Below are positions 1-13,700 of a DNA stretch of 64,000 nt, piece by piece. Source of the stretch: Hirudo medicinalis. Its lineage: Eukaryota; Annelida; Clitellata; Hirudinida; Hirudinidae. Where the stretch lies: the NCBI GenBank assembly GCA_011800805.1, contig MPNW01000013.1, positions 331,345 through 395,344 of the forward strand, written 5' to 3'. The position numbers and the translations under genes are program-made. Within the stretch, counting starts at the first letter, position 1; each line of letters begins with the position of its first letter. The notes under the pieces were generated by a model, which saw nothing but the letters and a program-made list of their open reading frames with translations, ran no database searches and was not told where the DNA came from.

Positions 1-24
1 GTAAACTAACAGTACTTACATTAC

Positions 25-543
25 GTAAGTGACTTTACGAAATGGAACCATTTATATAGAGCCTTATTATAATAATCAGCTTTTGTGAGTCCTGTAATAA
101 AAATAATTTCCTGGACAGGAAGAGACCCCATGCTCAGCGGCGAAAACCTCGAAAAACAACATCATAGGCATTTATCGATGAAATCCCACTAATATTCAAA
201 TTTTACTGCTAAATTTTATTATATATTAATTAAATACGATTTTGTGAATGATATAAATGATATTTGGTCAAAAATCAGTAATTTAATAGATAACTGTTCA
301 AATTGTGTGATTCTTGAACCTGGGTCAAATTTATGCAAAGCACTGTATATGCTATGGTCTCGGAGTAGTTCCATATATACTCTTCGATCAAAATAAATCA
401 CCAGTCGATCTGAGAAACAGGCACGACTTGATGAGGGCCTGGTAAGATGAATCTCTTTGACGTGTGGCTCACATATGTTGTACGTCAATCGATGCGCTAT
501 ATCAAATGCCATATTGAAATCTAACTCTTCAATGTACACATTT
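25..543 (-). CDS. Two exons of an unrecognised minus-strand gene, 3' side outside the window
   Basis: On the minus strand an open stretch at 543-320 is preceded by a CTTTTAG acceptor and ends at a CCAG|GTTCAA donor in phase 1. A second candidate exon at 91-25 follows a TTATTACAG acceptor, accepts phase 1 and ends before GTAATG in phase 2. The joined reading is open and not low complexity: the first exon contains HLTRPSSSRACFSDR and FDRRVYMELLRDHSIY, the second TKADYYNKALYKWFHF. I do not recognise the family and give no function. No convincing upstream exon was found before the FANCG start at about 1109, so that interval could be a shared divergent promoter or an intron. The compatible splice phase is the main support; the whole could still be chance. 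Confidence 0.35.
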
Positions 544-573
544 CTAAAAGTCTAGGGGGACAGTCGAACTCAG

Positions 574-599
574 CCCCTTGCCCCAAAACGACGTCCCTG
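574..599 (-). repeat. Short hAT-like terminal repeat fragment, copy 1
   Basis: Read on the minus strand this begins CAGGGACGTCGTTTTGGGG and continues with a G-rich run. A very similar stretch occurs at 6508-6533. A CAGGG start and G-rich terminal region resemble hAT-superfamily ends. No matching opposite end or 8-bp target duplication was identified, so this is only a candidate. Confidence 0.25.
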
Positions 600-1108
600 T
601 ATTCAACTAGTGACAGCGGTACAAACTATCTGATAACAAATCCAAAAATAAACAATTTTACCGCTAAATAAGGCACGTGATGTTATAATAATAAAACTGT
701 AGCAAAGCAATTTTTACAAATACAATAATATGTTTATATATATATATATACTATTAGATATAAACGATATATATTATAATATAATCACATACATTATATT
801 GCAACTGGGCTATGCGCGGGGCCCTTGCGAGTTCAATGATACATTATAATCACTCATTAACGAGCTTCCTCTCTTCTCTCTCTAACCCGACGTTTTGCCC
901 TGCCGTAAACCTTTGGAATGGGCCAAACGGGCAACCGGTCTTCAGACCACACGGGGAAAAATTGATTTAAGTTAAGCCTCATCAATTAACATCATAATTA
1001 TAATTTCTATTTTTACATTATAAAGAAATGTTTTCAATTTACGGTTTCATTATTAAGTTAATAATTTATTGCAAATTATATGATCCGTAATTTCGCGCCG
1101 AATGGCAC
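600..1108. other. AT-rich interval upstream of FANCG
   Basis: About 500 bases with no supported exon. It holds a short TA run near 741 and is otherwise AT-rich apart from a more GC-rich patch near 810-960. It separates the first FANCG exon from the minus-strand exons at the left edge and may include the FANCG promoter; no clear TATA box or initiator was identified. Confidence 0.3.
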
Positions 1109-4100
1109 ATGTTTATACATGTTTGGATTATGAATTCGAGAGATGGAGGAGCCGGCGAGGTGTCGTCGGTTAGATTAAAAAATTTCTGACGATTTTTGAC
1201 AGGATAATTTTAAGAATACTTTCTTTGTGTCCTCAGGAAGCTGCTAACGTCAGGGATCTTCGCAAAGAATTGAATCGACTAAATAACTTGATTAAAAGTT
1301 TGATTAATTAAAATAAATAATATCAATATATGAGTGGATAATATTAACTGCTATAAATATATTTAAATACTCTTGAGCAGCCCCTTCATAATAAGTGCAT
1401 CCTCTCTTGCAAATCAAATTACGTCAAAAAATCTTGAATCCAATCATATTTTCATAAATAAATATATATTAACCCATTTAAACAAGTTTTGTTGAACAAA
1501 TCCCATTTTCCAGTCATTGTGGGCACTCTTTTGAATTCATCATCATTCCAATCATCTTTATATAACAATTTTGCAGGTGTTTTACATAAAACATACAGAG
1601 AAGACTTAGAGTTTGTGTGGGTTCAAAACTCATTGCTGATAGGATTATCACTTGCAGTGAAGTCTTACAGGTGTTCGGTTTTACCCACCCATGAAGTTGT
1701 GACAAAGACAGGACTTGAAAAGGATTTTCATGTAGTATTGTCTTATATAAATGCTAGAGGTATGCCAGACATGATTATATTTCAAGTAAAATGATTGATT
1801 GATATCAATTAAGCTCTATTGATGTTATAGTTGAGTCTTACACTAATGATCTTGAGAGTCCTGTCCATATCTTGGAAAAACTTGTGCACTATATCATAGC
1901 CCCACATATACCAAGTGAGTTGTTCTCTTAAGATTTTGTTTGTTATTGTGACTATTCAAGGTAATTTGCCTTATGACATTTCAGGTTCACTCAAGATATC
2001 TATGAGCCATGTTGTCCTATTGTGCTGTTTTCATTTTCTTCTCTCTGGAAGACATGAATTGGCTCTCAAAATGAGCACCTGGTTTTCCCAAAATTCAGGT
2101 GTTATGTTCCCTGAAAAAGTAATTTTCTACTTTATAATTAAATTGAATATTTAATAGTTATTGTGTGAGATTTTTTGATTGTTGCATTAATGGTAATTAT
2201 TAGAAATCTGAACTAATAATTAAATAGAAATTTTCAATTTTTGGAGAGTCTCCAATTTAGCCTGGATTCTGACCTTGAAGTACTCCCACTTTTATTTTCT
2301 GATGTCTCTTGCTGGAAAAGGACATCTTGTGACATTGTCTGCTTGTTTAAGATCCTCTCCTCCTCCTGCTTCTTAGTTCAAAATGATTACTCATCTGTGA
2401 TCAATCTGCATACTGATGACATTCCTAATGCAAATAATGAACTTCTACTAATTGTTTTCTATTTAAAAGGTAGATTGTATAAATTTTGTGCTAATAATTA
2501 ACACAATGAGGAGTTAATCCAATAAATTTCTTCCAGCTGTGGCTCTGTTCAAGATTGGACGTTATGACGAATCTATTGAGTTGTTGCAGAAATCCTTATC
2601 TCTCGATCCACGTGCATTGATGCTTGCCAATGCTTATCTACTTCTTTCCCTTAACTTTTCTCAACAGGTTTGATAGTTCAAATTATGAATGATATTTCAC
2701 AAAATTAAGTTTCAGAAGTGACATTTTATTTGTTATGTCGGGATTACTCTTTATTGAAATTAAGTTTAACATGGGTATTTAAATTACTTAGTGTATTTAA
2801 TTGAAAAATTATAAACATCTCTAACTTTGTCAACCAAAAGTCTATTCTTTTAATGCAATTTATCTGCATTCATGTATATTCTAAATAAGCAAAGTTACAT
2901 AATGTGGATGTTCATGTTCCATTTGCTGTGCTTGTTTGAGACATTGATAGAGATTTAAAGGCTTATTTGATACCTAGTAATCAGCTTTAACTGTTTTTAC
3001 ACATTTTGTTAGGGTAAACATCATCTGAGCATCCAGATGTTAAAACATTGTCTGAAAACAAATCCTTCCTGCCGTGTGGCAATGTTGTTTCTTTCGCATC
3101 AATATCGATTGCTTAATCTCCAAGTAGCTGAGATCCAGTCTTTGGATCTATTGCAAGAGGTAATCACATATGGATATGTGGACAGATTAAAATTTAGTGA
3201 TTAAATTTAAATTTCAGATAATCGGCAAATGTCAGAGGTCCAAGGCGATTCCATCCACCTTGATTTACAATTTTATTTCTCATCTTCTGCTTTCAAACAT
3301 TGATGTTACTTCTTCAGAAATTCTTCTACATCTTTCTCTTTCCCAATTAGAACTCCAAAAGTAAGTGGTTCTTATATGTTACAGTCTTTTAATTGTAATA
3401 AACATTTAAGTTTTTGTAATTTTTGAGCAATTTTGTTTTGTTTTGTTAGATATGAAATGGCAATTGACAACTTTGAGAAGATGATAACATTGTCTTCAGA
3501 GCTATTTTCTGATACAATATTTAACACTGACCTCAAGTTTTGTTCAAGATATGTTGGGGTGATAGATACATGTAGAAAGATCATACTGGTTCTTTTAAAT
3601 GCTTCTAAATTTTCTGATTCTGTTGAATTTTGTGAGAAAGTTACAAAGAGTATGTCATCCAAACAAATTAATGGGGATGATGGTAGATTCAGCAGTGAAA
3701 TTTGTATGTACAAGGCACAAGGATATTATGGACTTCGAGAATACAATAAAGCACTTTCAACAATTTCTTGGTTAAATTTACATGATCCATGAATTGTTGT
3801 AGTTGAAAGCTAAACATTTGTGTCAATTTTAGTGCTGTTATCCAGCTAGAAAATTCATGTATTCATGGTGTTCGATCACAAGGTTTATCAGATGAATTTG
3901 TTTTTATTTGATTGTGTGAGCTTTCCACAGAAATACTCGTGTAATTCAGTAGGTAACGAGATTGATATTGTGAACCAGTCTGAGAGTACATTGCACTTGA
4001 AAGAAAAGGATCTACGTTTTAACCTTCTTTGTGAAGCGTATGGATTAAAATCCAAAATACTAGCCATGCTGGAAAAATTCCAAGAAGCAGTCCATTTCTC

Positions 4101-4527
4101 GAGATTAGCATACCAAATTTCTCCAGGTTTTGCTTTCACATCTTTTTTTAATTTCTTCAAATTTTTGTACAACATTTAAATGCAGATGATCTCAGCAAAG
4201 CTCTGGATTTGTCAGTAGCTCTTGCCAATGCAGGGAGAGAGGTAGAGAGTGCACTGATGTGGTTAAGGTTCAGAAAGTTTACCATTTTAGCCATTGATGA
4301 ATTACAACTTAAGAGTCTTATTGAAAGAAGAATAAGAGAGCTCGAGTTAGTCAATGGCTGTCTTTTGACACATTGAATATTTGGTGTCAACAATGTTTTT
4401 AATTTATTTTGGGGGCAGACATGCTCAAGCTGAAGCAAAAAAGTTCCTTGATAGAGATGTAGAAAGTCTCAAGATCTTATTACAACAAAAGAATGCGCCA
4501 GTCAGCAATCATTTTAGTCCAAAATAA
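1109..4527 (+). CDS. FANCG: FANCG-like Fanconi anaemia core complex TPR protein, 14 exons
   Basis: FANCG is a tetratricopeptide adaptor of the Fanconi anaemia core complex, which monoubiquitinates FANCD2/FANCI in interstrand-crosslink repair in the nucleus. Exons read from splice sites: 1109-1159, 1237-1297, 1577-1759, 1831-1914, 1985-2118, 2247-2469, 2537-2667, 3013-3159, 3218-3360, 3450-3770, 3833-3882, 3950-4126, 4186-4345, 4419-4527. All phases join, giving about 657 aa against 622 in human. Recognisable blocks in the same order as human FANCG include the TPR helix GRYDESIELLQKSLSLDP, YRLLNLQVAEIQSLDLLQE (human YQQLGDTTAELESLELLVE), the FSDSVEFCEKV helix, the KFQEAVHFSRLAYQISP repeat and a C-terminus ending in FSPK. 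Least certain are exon 1 (the ATG at 1130 is also possible) and the acceptor at 3950. AATAAA overlaps the stop at 4523. The alternative is another TPR protein, but co-linearity favours FANCG. Confidence 0.78.
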
Positions 4528-7500
4528 AAAATATTGTAGTGGTGCCATCTGGATTAAGACCCCATCGTGTAAGTATTTTGGCAGCTGGCTGTTTTAAAAA
4601 CTGAATTTCTCCACTATTATTTGTGTGCTTACGTACTCTTATTAGCTACGAGTTTCGAATTTCGTTGCATTAATAGTTGAACGAATTAAATTCTTGTCAG
4701 GTGTACGGATTCCGACGTAATTTTTTGTTTTCGCTTGCACACTCATTTGAAAATCAATAGCCTAACTCGTTTTGTTCACGAAACCTTTGCTTTTGCTGCC
4801 TCACCGTTTTGGATTGGACAAGTGAATTGGCAATGTAGTGTCGAAATTTTACTAGAGTTGTTAAACCAACGTCAATGCGGGGCGTGTCTTAAGATGTGTG
4901 GTGAGGTTATAAGTGCACGAGAGTCCCACAATAGATGCTCTGATTCAGAGCTTTTTTCACATTTTCTAAGAAATTTTCAGGAAGCAGATAATTTCAGTTA
5001 TAAGAAATCGCTATTCTGTTAAATTAGATATTACTCTTTTCTCCAGAATATGTAACTAGGATGGTATTGGTCAAGATCACGTCTAATACGGGGATACGTT
5101 CTGTACGCAACAAAAAAACTAAATAAAAAGGGGACTAGATATTCATCGCTGCGTTTTAAGTCTTTGTAAACAATAATGTCTTCGATCCAAACTATAAAGT
5201 AACATATTTAATAAGAACAAGTTATTTTGCCAACTCTATGCCTCATTATTCTGTTTTGCATGCGCTGATCACGCCAACGGCGAGGGAAGTAATGATGTTC
5301 ACTCACTTTATCACAAGGAACAAATCTTGACCCGATTAAGACCACGCGATAAAAATGTACTCCAATAAGAAAATTGGAGACTTGAAAGACGGCTGACACT
5401 TAGTGTGTTGTTGCTAGTTATTTGATAAAACCCTCTATTTTTTTCTCAAGCTATATATCTCTAATTACCTTGAGGTGAGGCAAAGGAGTGCAGGATTTCA
5501 ATATTAGTCTGATGCAATGTTGAAGAAGCGCTCTCTGCTACTATTGCTCTCTGCTATTGCTTGTGAAAGCCAGCTTCTAAGAAAATGAAGGGATCAATGA
5601 ATAATGGTCCACCCCAGCAAATTCTTAAATTCTTAAAATACTATAAATTCGTAAAAGAAGATGGGGAGATTATAGTTTGTTCAACACAAGGGTGTCTCTA
5701 GTAAACAAAGCTTTTTATCGAGGAATTTTCCTAATTGTTCCGGTGTATATCTCATCACTAGTTTATTTTCGACGACCGACCTTCAAACCTTTTCTTCCTG
5801 TATTGTTTACAAAAAAAACGTCATCGTGCTAAATTCGCCCTCTGTGATCCAATCAGAGAGTTGACCTAAATGCATAAGTTATTGTAAGATTCAAGCGCAG
5901 AAAAATGTTCTGAAAGGTTTCGAACAAGTAACCTGGACACCTATTTAACATGTAATTTTTAGTGCTTCCACATCATCAACGAGCGGTTGTTGTGTTGGCG
6001 CACTAAATGCATGTAAGATTAAGTATGTATTAATGGGGTCTGAATCATCTTAGCTACATAAATGAAGAAATGGAGTGAAGTTTATGCTGCCAATTCGTCA
6101 GGCAATGCAAATTAATCCAGAAAATATGTTACGTAATATTTAAATTTTCTACAATAAAAGTTGTTATTGTAAAGCTCTGTAATCACTGACACTATAAATA
6201 ATCCTAATAATATTAATAATAACGCACGTTCATTAAATCGATACTATCGCGTCAGCTTCAACAATGGGACGTTCAGGAGCTTTGTTGTTGTTTGACAAGA
6301 TATGAACAAGACCAGATTCTGTTGTTTCGACACTACACCGCAGAAGGCAAGTCACAATTTCTGATCTTGCTTTCAGGTTAGCGTCATTCCAGCTTTTTCT
6401 AAGGGGACAAACCATCGCATAACTTGAGGAGATGACCTCCTTTTTGCTTCTAGCCAAAAGTCATGGAGGGCAAGAACCAACCAGGGGGGGGGAGGTGTGC
6501 GTTGTTTCCCCTTCCCCTCAAACATCGTCCCTGGTTAGCCTCAATCGCAAACTCATTTTGCATTCTGAGATACTTTGAATAATGTAACCAAAAGCATTCC
6601 ATAACTTCAACTTATTATGGTGAAGAAACGCAAGTGCGCAAATTGTATTTAAAGGGGTAAACACTACAAGATATTGAGAATTTTGTTGAGTAATAGCCTA
6701 TTTTCTGCCACAAAGTCCAAACCAACCAATAAGAACTCCAAGAATAATTGGCGGGATTCTTGGAATTTGTAACGATAACAATATTTAACTGCGGTATTTG
6801 ACTAACGTTAATTTGATTAACAAACTAAATAGATAAGTTGTGGTTATAAACATGAAATATAAATTGTCATGCTAATCAATCATAAAAAAAATGTTTCGAA
6901 AATGTAATGATCAAGGGTGACTAGAAATTAATGACAATTTAAATAAATTTTTATACTAAATTCGGATGTTCTGTTTTAATTTCTAGTTGGCACACATGTA
7001 ATCTGCTGTAGCAATATGCATATACTAAATTTAGAATCAAAATAATTAACAAAGCTCCTCCTCCCGAATTACGCAACTTCTTGACAGAATTTCAATATCG
7101 TTTTTGCAATGAATTTCATAATTTTTAAACTTTTGAAAATTTTATTTGTTAACTTATGCATTAACATCTTTGTCTGCAACCACATAAATAATATCACGTA
7201 AGTCTTACATTATTTTATTGATCTTTCATCGAGGTACTACTTTATTACGCGCTATCTTTAAAAAAAATATCCCAGCCAATAGAATTCGTGAGCATAAGCT
7301 CAAGGATACACCGTGCAAGGTAAACAAAAAACATCTGTTTAGCAAACGCATATTAATGCGAAGCATTACTAGATCACCGAGGCTGCATAAACTATATAAG
7401 GTGCCACAAACCTGGGCAGCTCTTGTTTAACTCCGAACAAAAGAAGTTTTAATTGAAGATACATTTACTGGGATGATAGGATTTTTTTTATTAACGCATT

Positions 7501-7782
7501 TGTGGGAATAGTTTTGCGATGGTTGTGTAAAGTTAAGAAAATGCATCACTGAGAAGACAGTAGTTATAAATTTGTATGTTTTTTTATGTCCCGTAAGTAA
7601 TGGCTTATTTGTTTTTGTTTTTTTTTTGAAGATGAGGCATTTCGTTTTTCTTAATCACTATGCATTTGTGTAATGAAATATATAATTGTGGAATTGCGGT
7701 TGGAACATTTGCAAGCGTTGATATTTTTTACAGGTTTGTGATTTTGTTGTAAATATTGAAACAACAGCAACCGGTGAACATA
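4528..7782. other. FANCG-ULK intergenic region
   Basis: About 3.2 kb with no supported coding exon. The open frames here (for example 6233-6457 minus and 7218-7430 plus) show no family signature and no flanking splice sites that form a gene. It contains a G10 run near 6484, the second hAT-like end fragment at 6508-6533, and a CCAAT motif near 5848. It presumably includes the ULK promoter, but no core promoter element is clear. Confidence 0.5.
6508..6533 (-). repeat. Short hAT-like terminal repeat fragment, copy 2
   Basis: Minus-strand reading begins CAGGGACGATGTTTGAGGGG and is followed by GAAGGGG. It matches the fragment at 574-599 over about 26 positions with a few substitutions. It is preceded by a long G run. 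No paired end was found. Confidence 0.25.
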
Positions 7783-10700
7783 ATGCTGGATAACATTAAA
7801 ATTGGGAAGTTTGTCATACCGCGCAATTGCGTGACACTTGGCAAAGGATCCTTTGCCACTGTATTGCTTGGCCATGAAGATCAGGTAAACTTTTCTCTAT
7901 AGATGTGATGAAATTTGAATTTATGGTTTTGTTAGAAATTTTTTGAATTCAAATTTACGTACTGTGATGCCGTGGAAATATGTTTCTGAATGTAATTCTC
8001 AAATGTATGGAAGCTTTGTTTCATAAATTTTAATAAACTTTTTTCTAAAGGAACCAACAAAGAAGGCTGCAATAAAGGTGATTTCAAAGAAAAAATTGAA
8101 TTCTTGCATGTGGGGAAAAGAGCTGGAAATTTTGAAGGTGATCACTGAATTTTTTGAACTAATTAGCACCCATGAATTGGTTCTAAATTTTTTGTTGTCA
8201 AATTAGTTTTGATTTAAATTAAATGATTAATGATATATGTTAAATATATTTTCTCAAATATTTAAAAAAAAATATTGGAGTCACTTGTTTAGTTTTTACT
8301 TCAGTTGCCCATGACAATAATTTTTGTGAGCTGATTTTTATTAAAAATTTTTTCTCACAATAGATGCTGAGTCAATTTAACCAAACCAATTTGGTGACTT
8401 TTCTTCATTTTGAGGTTAGCAATGACAAGCTCTCTTATACATATTTGGTTGGAAATTCTTGACATCTTTTTGTTGAGGTTGTGCTGGATTCAAAAATGTT
8501 AAGTTGTTAATTGGTTAATTAACACAATTGGATTAAAGAATTCTTTCTAAAGTTTATTTAATTTAATTTAAATAAGAGACATTTGCCTGTACAGCAATAT
8601 TGATTTGTGGTGTTTAGAAAGCCCAATGCAAGTCAATATCATTAACTTGGTTATTCATTTAATGCAAGCCTTGCAATGGGTGTGTTAATGTGATGCTCAC
8701 CATTGATAGAACTATTATGTACAACAAATGTTTTATATTCTAAATTTGTGCTTCATTATAGTGATCAAATACAATGATGTTGTAATTAAAAATATATTTT
8801 AAGTGTGCACAACCTATAAAAATATAAACACTTGAAGATTTTGATGTCTGGTTTTCATGAGTGTAGTTGCGAGAAGAACATTAGTGAAAGGTACTGCCTC
8901 TTGAAGATGTTTGTTGGTTAATGTCAAGTAATGCAAGACATTGTCCTTTGCTATCAATACTTTGAATATTTTGAAAATTGAGGATGATGTGTTGTAGGTA
9001 TATATGAATTTAACAACAGTGGTTACTATGATGTAACAATAATAATAATAATAATAATAATAATGATAACGATAACAATAATGGTAATGATAATGATAAT
9101 GATAATGAAAGCAATAGTGATAGTGATAGTGATAGTGATAATGATAATGATAACAACAATCACAATAATAATAATAACATTAGTGTGATTTAATAATAAT
9201 AGTAACAATCACAATAATAATAATAATAATACTAATACTAATAATAATAATAATAATTACCACCCTCAATATTGTAAATAGAGCAATACGTAATGTCTGA
9301 AAATTCAAAATAAGGACCTTGCATTTTATGTTAGCCAAATTAGAGCATCAGTTTTAATCTTCAGCTGATTTTAAGAAGTTTTCAATAAATAAAAAAAAGT
9401 TAGTCTAAAAAAATAAAAGCTAAATTTAAAACATGTTGACTCAGGTTTTTATTTTGCTTTTAGGAATCAAGAGATCATATCTTTCTTGTTACTGAGGTCA
9501 GTGATAATAATTCTAATATTTGTTGGTAAATTAATATTTATTTCGTCGGCTATTACCGGCATGTATCATATTGTTACATGCATGCAATATTACATCATAA
9601 TTATATTACATTTTGATTGGTAATTATACAAATGTTTGAAAATCTTTAGTTTTGCAATGGTGGAGACCTGGAGAAATACTTGAATAGTGAGTAGAAATGA
9701 TTTTCATTGATTGCAGACTCAATTACATCAGAGCTTCGAAGCAGAATATTTAAATGTTATAAAACAATGAATTATAACAATGTCTTAACTTATTAGACAA
9801 CATTTAATTATTAATTTATTTAATTTTTTCGAAGCTAACTAATAATTAATTTTAATTCCTAAAGCTGTTAAAGTTATACCGGAACCTTCCATCGCACATT
9901 TACTCAGAAATATCGGTATGCTCATAATTTTTAATCGATCAAATAAGTACAACCTTTCATGTAAATATTGTTTTAAATGATTTTAAATGTAAGGTTGATA
10001 TTTAATAAATCGATATTTAATCGACACGTTTCGGCCGCAGCTTCCGGTCTTCATTGCCTCAAGCAGTTGAACATCGTCCACAGGGACCTGAAACCTGCCA
10101 ATATTCTCATGTCTTTTTCTGGCAATCGACCCAAGAGTTTCTTTGACATTACGTTCAAGATAGGTAGTTTATTTGAACATGACGTGCTTATCTGCCAAAA
10201 TAAATGCCTCTGTACATTTAATTGATTTATTTCGTTTTAATTCCTTCAGCTGATTTTGGATTCGCAAAGCTCTTGGAGGAGCACATGATGACAGCCACAA
10301 TATGTGGATCTCCAATTTACATGGTGAGCAACTACTTTTGGCTTTAGTGCCAGAATGTGCACCTATTTAATGACAAAATTATTAGGATAAAATCTCCTCA
10401 AGTTTTAAGATGCTTATTATTAATAGCATCATTTCTTCATTACTTGGCTTTGATTATGAGTAAGTATTTGAATAAAAACTGTTATTAATAACAGCCACGA
10501 TAATGATCTCTGTATTGTTATTGTATTGTTCTCTGATCTGTATTGATCTGTGTATTGTATAGGCACCGGAAATATACAAGTTCCGATCTTACAACTACAA
10601 GGCAGATCTATGGAGTGTTGGGGTAGTCACTTATCAATGTGCCCTAGGGAAAGTGCCATTTTGTGAGAGGTCCTATGAGAAGCTGGGCAGAGTTTACAAG

Positions 10701-13700
10701 GATGGGAAGGCCAACCTCGAGTATGATTTTAAGTTTGATTAAATGAAGTGGACTTGAGGGTGGTTGTTTGAATGATGATGATTATAATGTTTAAATATTT
10801 TAAAAAGTTTGTTAGCATTTTCTTGTTGTTGTTAATAACATTTTCATCTGTTACTGTTGTTGTTAACATAGGTTGCCAGATGTTTTGTGCAGAGAGTTGA
10901 AAAGCCTTCTGAAAATGCTCCTCGTGCAAGATGCAAATGAGAGGATACAATTTGGTGGGTCATCATATTATGACAACACAGTCACAATATTGCATTAAGT
11001 AACATCATGTAATTACTTTATTGCATAATGTTGCTGTTGGATGGGTCATAATTTGAACTCAAAATCAAATGTTTGTTTTCCAAATAACAGAGGAGTTCTA
11101 TTCTCACACCTTCCTCTTGATGCATTCTGAGAGCAGCACATACTTCAGGAGTGAGTGCATACATTCATCATATTTAAAAACATTTGGCACATTTAAAAAT
11201 ATTCATTTCTTTTGCTTTGTTTTTGTTTCTCTAAAATTAACTTTAAGTCTGTGGTTTATAAATATTCACTTTTTTTACAGGAAGTTCTGAGAGCTCCATC
11301 AAAAGAGAAGTGAGTTTCATTTACAGCTTCCTTCAGCTTGTTATTACATTGAGATGCATTCAAAGATTGTTGAAGTAGCCAAATTATTGACATTGCCACA
11401 TAATTATATGACACCATCAGTAATGTTAATCACCATTACGCCTTGCCAGGTATCTCTGATGAAGGATTTAGAGAAAGAAAACACCAGGACGGGTGCCTCG
11501 ACCTCGGCCAATAATGGATTTAGGCATCGGAGGGGAAGTGCCGACAATTCCGTGATGGATAAATCCTTATTGGATGGTTTTGTGGTTGTGGAGCATCACA
11601 TGATACCAAGTGAGCTGACAATTAAGCATTTATTGTTTAACTATCGTTAATAAATTTGCTAATCTCAGGAGAGAGATTGTTATGAACATCTTTGTAATTG
11701 TTTTTTATTATTAGGCCTTGAATTAAATATTTAGTGTTTTTGAGGAACATTTAAAACTTATGCTTGATTGATGAGATGCTGTCATTAATTTTCAGAAAGG
11801 GAAACATGTGATTCTGCAAAGGTAAAATGTTCTGCCTCACGAAAAATGAGGAACATAGTCACCAGGGACATGGACACCCAGACACCAAATCAGTTCAATT
11901 TCTGTGCTAAAAATTCTGGGTGCTCCGTCGATCCTGATCCGTGCCATATCAAAGATTTGAAGAGAAGAAATCCGGTTAGAGTTTCTTTTTTTTTTGAGGA
12001 AAATTTCTGAAAAATCACGTAATTTGTGAATAAATACATTTTGTTAATTTATAAGTAACTTATTTCAACAACGCTTTGTTTTCAAATACTACTAGTAGTA
12101 AAAATAATAAAATATTCATCATTAGTAAACTTAAACTGGTGGAAGTCGACATCTTCAGACATTTTCAATTCATTTCAGGAGCAAGAACAAAATGAGGGAA
12201 TTACTGACTTGTGGACCTGCATGAGTTTGGATGAAGTTGACATTCCACAAGGTGAAAACACTTCTGAGAGTCTTAATGATACCCAAATCATTCCACCATT
12301 GATGACTGATTGATTTTAACTTCATCTTGAGATTCTTTAACTCTAATTTCATTCAGTGTCGATGGACTTTGAGAGCAAAAGAATGAGGACAAATGCTTAT
12401 CAATCTTTTGCAACATGTTGGTTGATTCGCATAATTTTTTTTTAGACGTAAATTAATTTTAATTTCCATTCTAATTAACAAAAATATAGGGATACATAAA
12501 ATTTGTAATCATATATAATATCATATATGTTATATAAAATAATGCCTAATAAATTATTCGAAATACGTAATAATATTAAGTCTAAAAGTAACTTTGCAAT
12601 GGGATGTCATTCAAGTTTCAAGTACACTTCAATGTAATTTTGCTTTGGTGCTTAATTCCAAGAAATTGCTGACCAATTACATTAATTGCCAATCAACTTT
12701 ATTGAATACAAATGCAGCATATCATCAGAGGCATTAACAAATGTTGACTATTTACATACATTATGCAATACATTTCATACTCTATACAATACATTACATA
12801 GTACATACATTATTCAATACTTACATTATATAATACAATACTTACATTATACAATACATTACATATTACATACATTTTACAATAAATTACATACATTATA
12901 CAATACATTACAAGCATTATACATTACAGGATACATTACTTACTCATTCCAGGCACTTGGTCTAGTGGTTCAAAGCAGTCATTGTCTGACTCTAATGCAT
13001 CCCTCACAAGCACATTTGATGATCTCAGTGATCATTTCTATTCACCTGAACTTGATGAAAAGTTGCTCATGGAGGTGAGATGCTGATAATGATTGCAATG
13101 ATGATGATGATGATAATGATTATTATTATTATTATTACAACAAATCTATTGGATTATTGTTTCTCTGTAAAAAAAAATGTTTTACACAAATACTTAAATG
13201 GCTTCCTTATGTGGACAGGATGTGCATCCTCTAGGGTTTATTATTAGATAACTAATAAGCACTTTAATAAAGTAGAATAATAGGATAATTGATAATGGTG
13301 TTGATGAAGGTGGCACATGAAGATCCTTTAATTTTTTTCAGAAAGAGGAAGTTCAAGTCTTGGAAAAGTTGGAATTTCTTTTGAAATTCATTGAGTTCAC
13401 CTTCAAACTTGCAGACCATGGGGGTCTGTGGGTGACCACATCCTCGTCGTCGTCGTCTTCATCGTCGCCATCATCATCAATAGTTTCTTTGATGGGCACC
13501 ACTCCACCAATAAGGGATGATGACAGGTTGTGCCTGTACGCAAGATGTCTACTTGTTGCTGTCAGTGGCATCAACTGTGCCAAAAAGGCTGCCAAAGAGT
13601 CTCACATCTCTCTTTCAAGGACTCTCAAAAAAAGTGAATTATTATGAATGACTTTGAAGAGAATGATAATGATATAATGATAGTAACTGATAAGATTAAT

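Noticed and set aside
6233..6457. 74-codon minus-strand frame between FANCG and ULK
   Set aside because: No family resemblance, no flanking exon; probably chance or a very decayed repeat.
9026..9208. Minus-strand Ile-rich frame in a ULK intron
   Set aside because: Produced entirely by the AAT/ATGATA microsatellite inside an intron of a well-supported gene.
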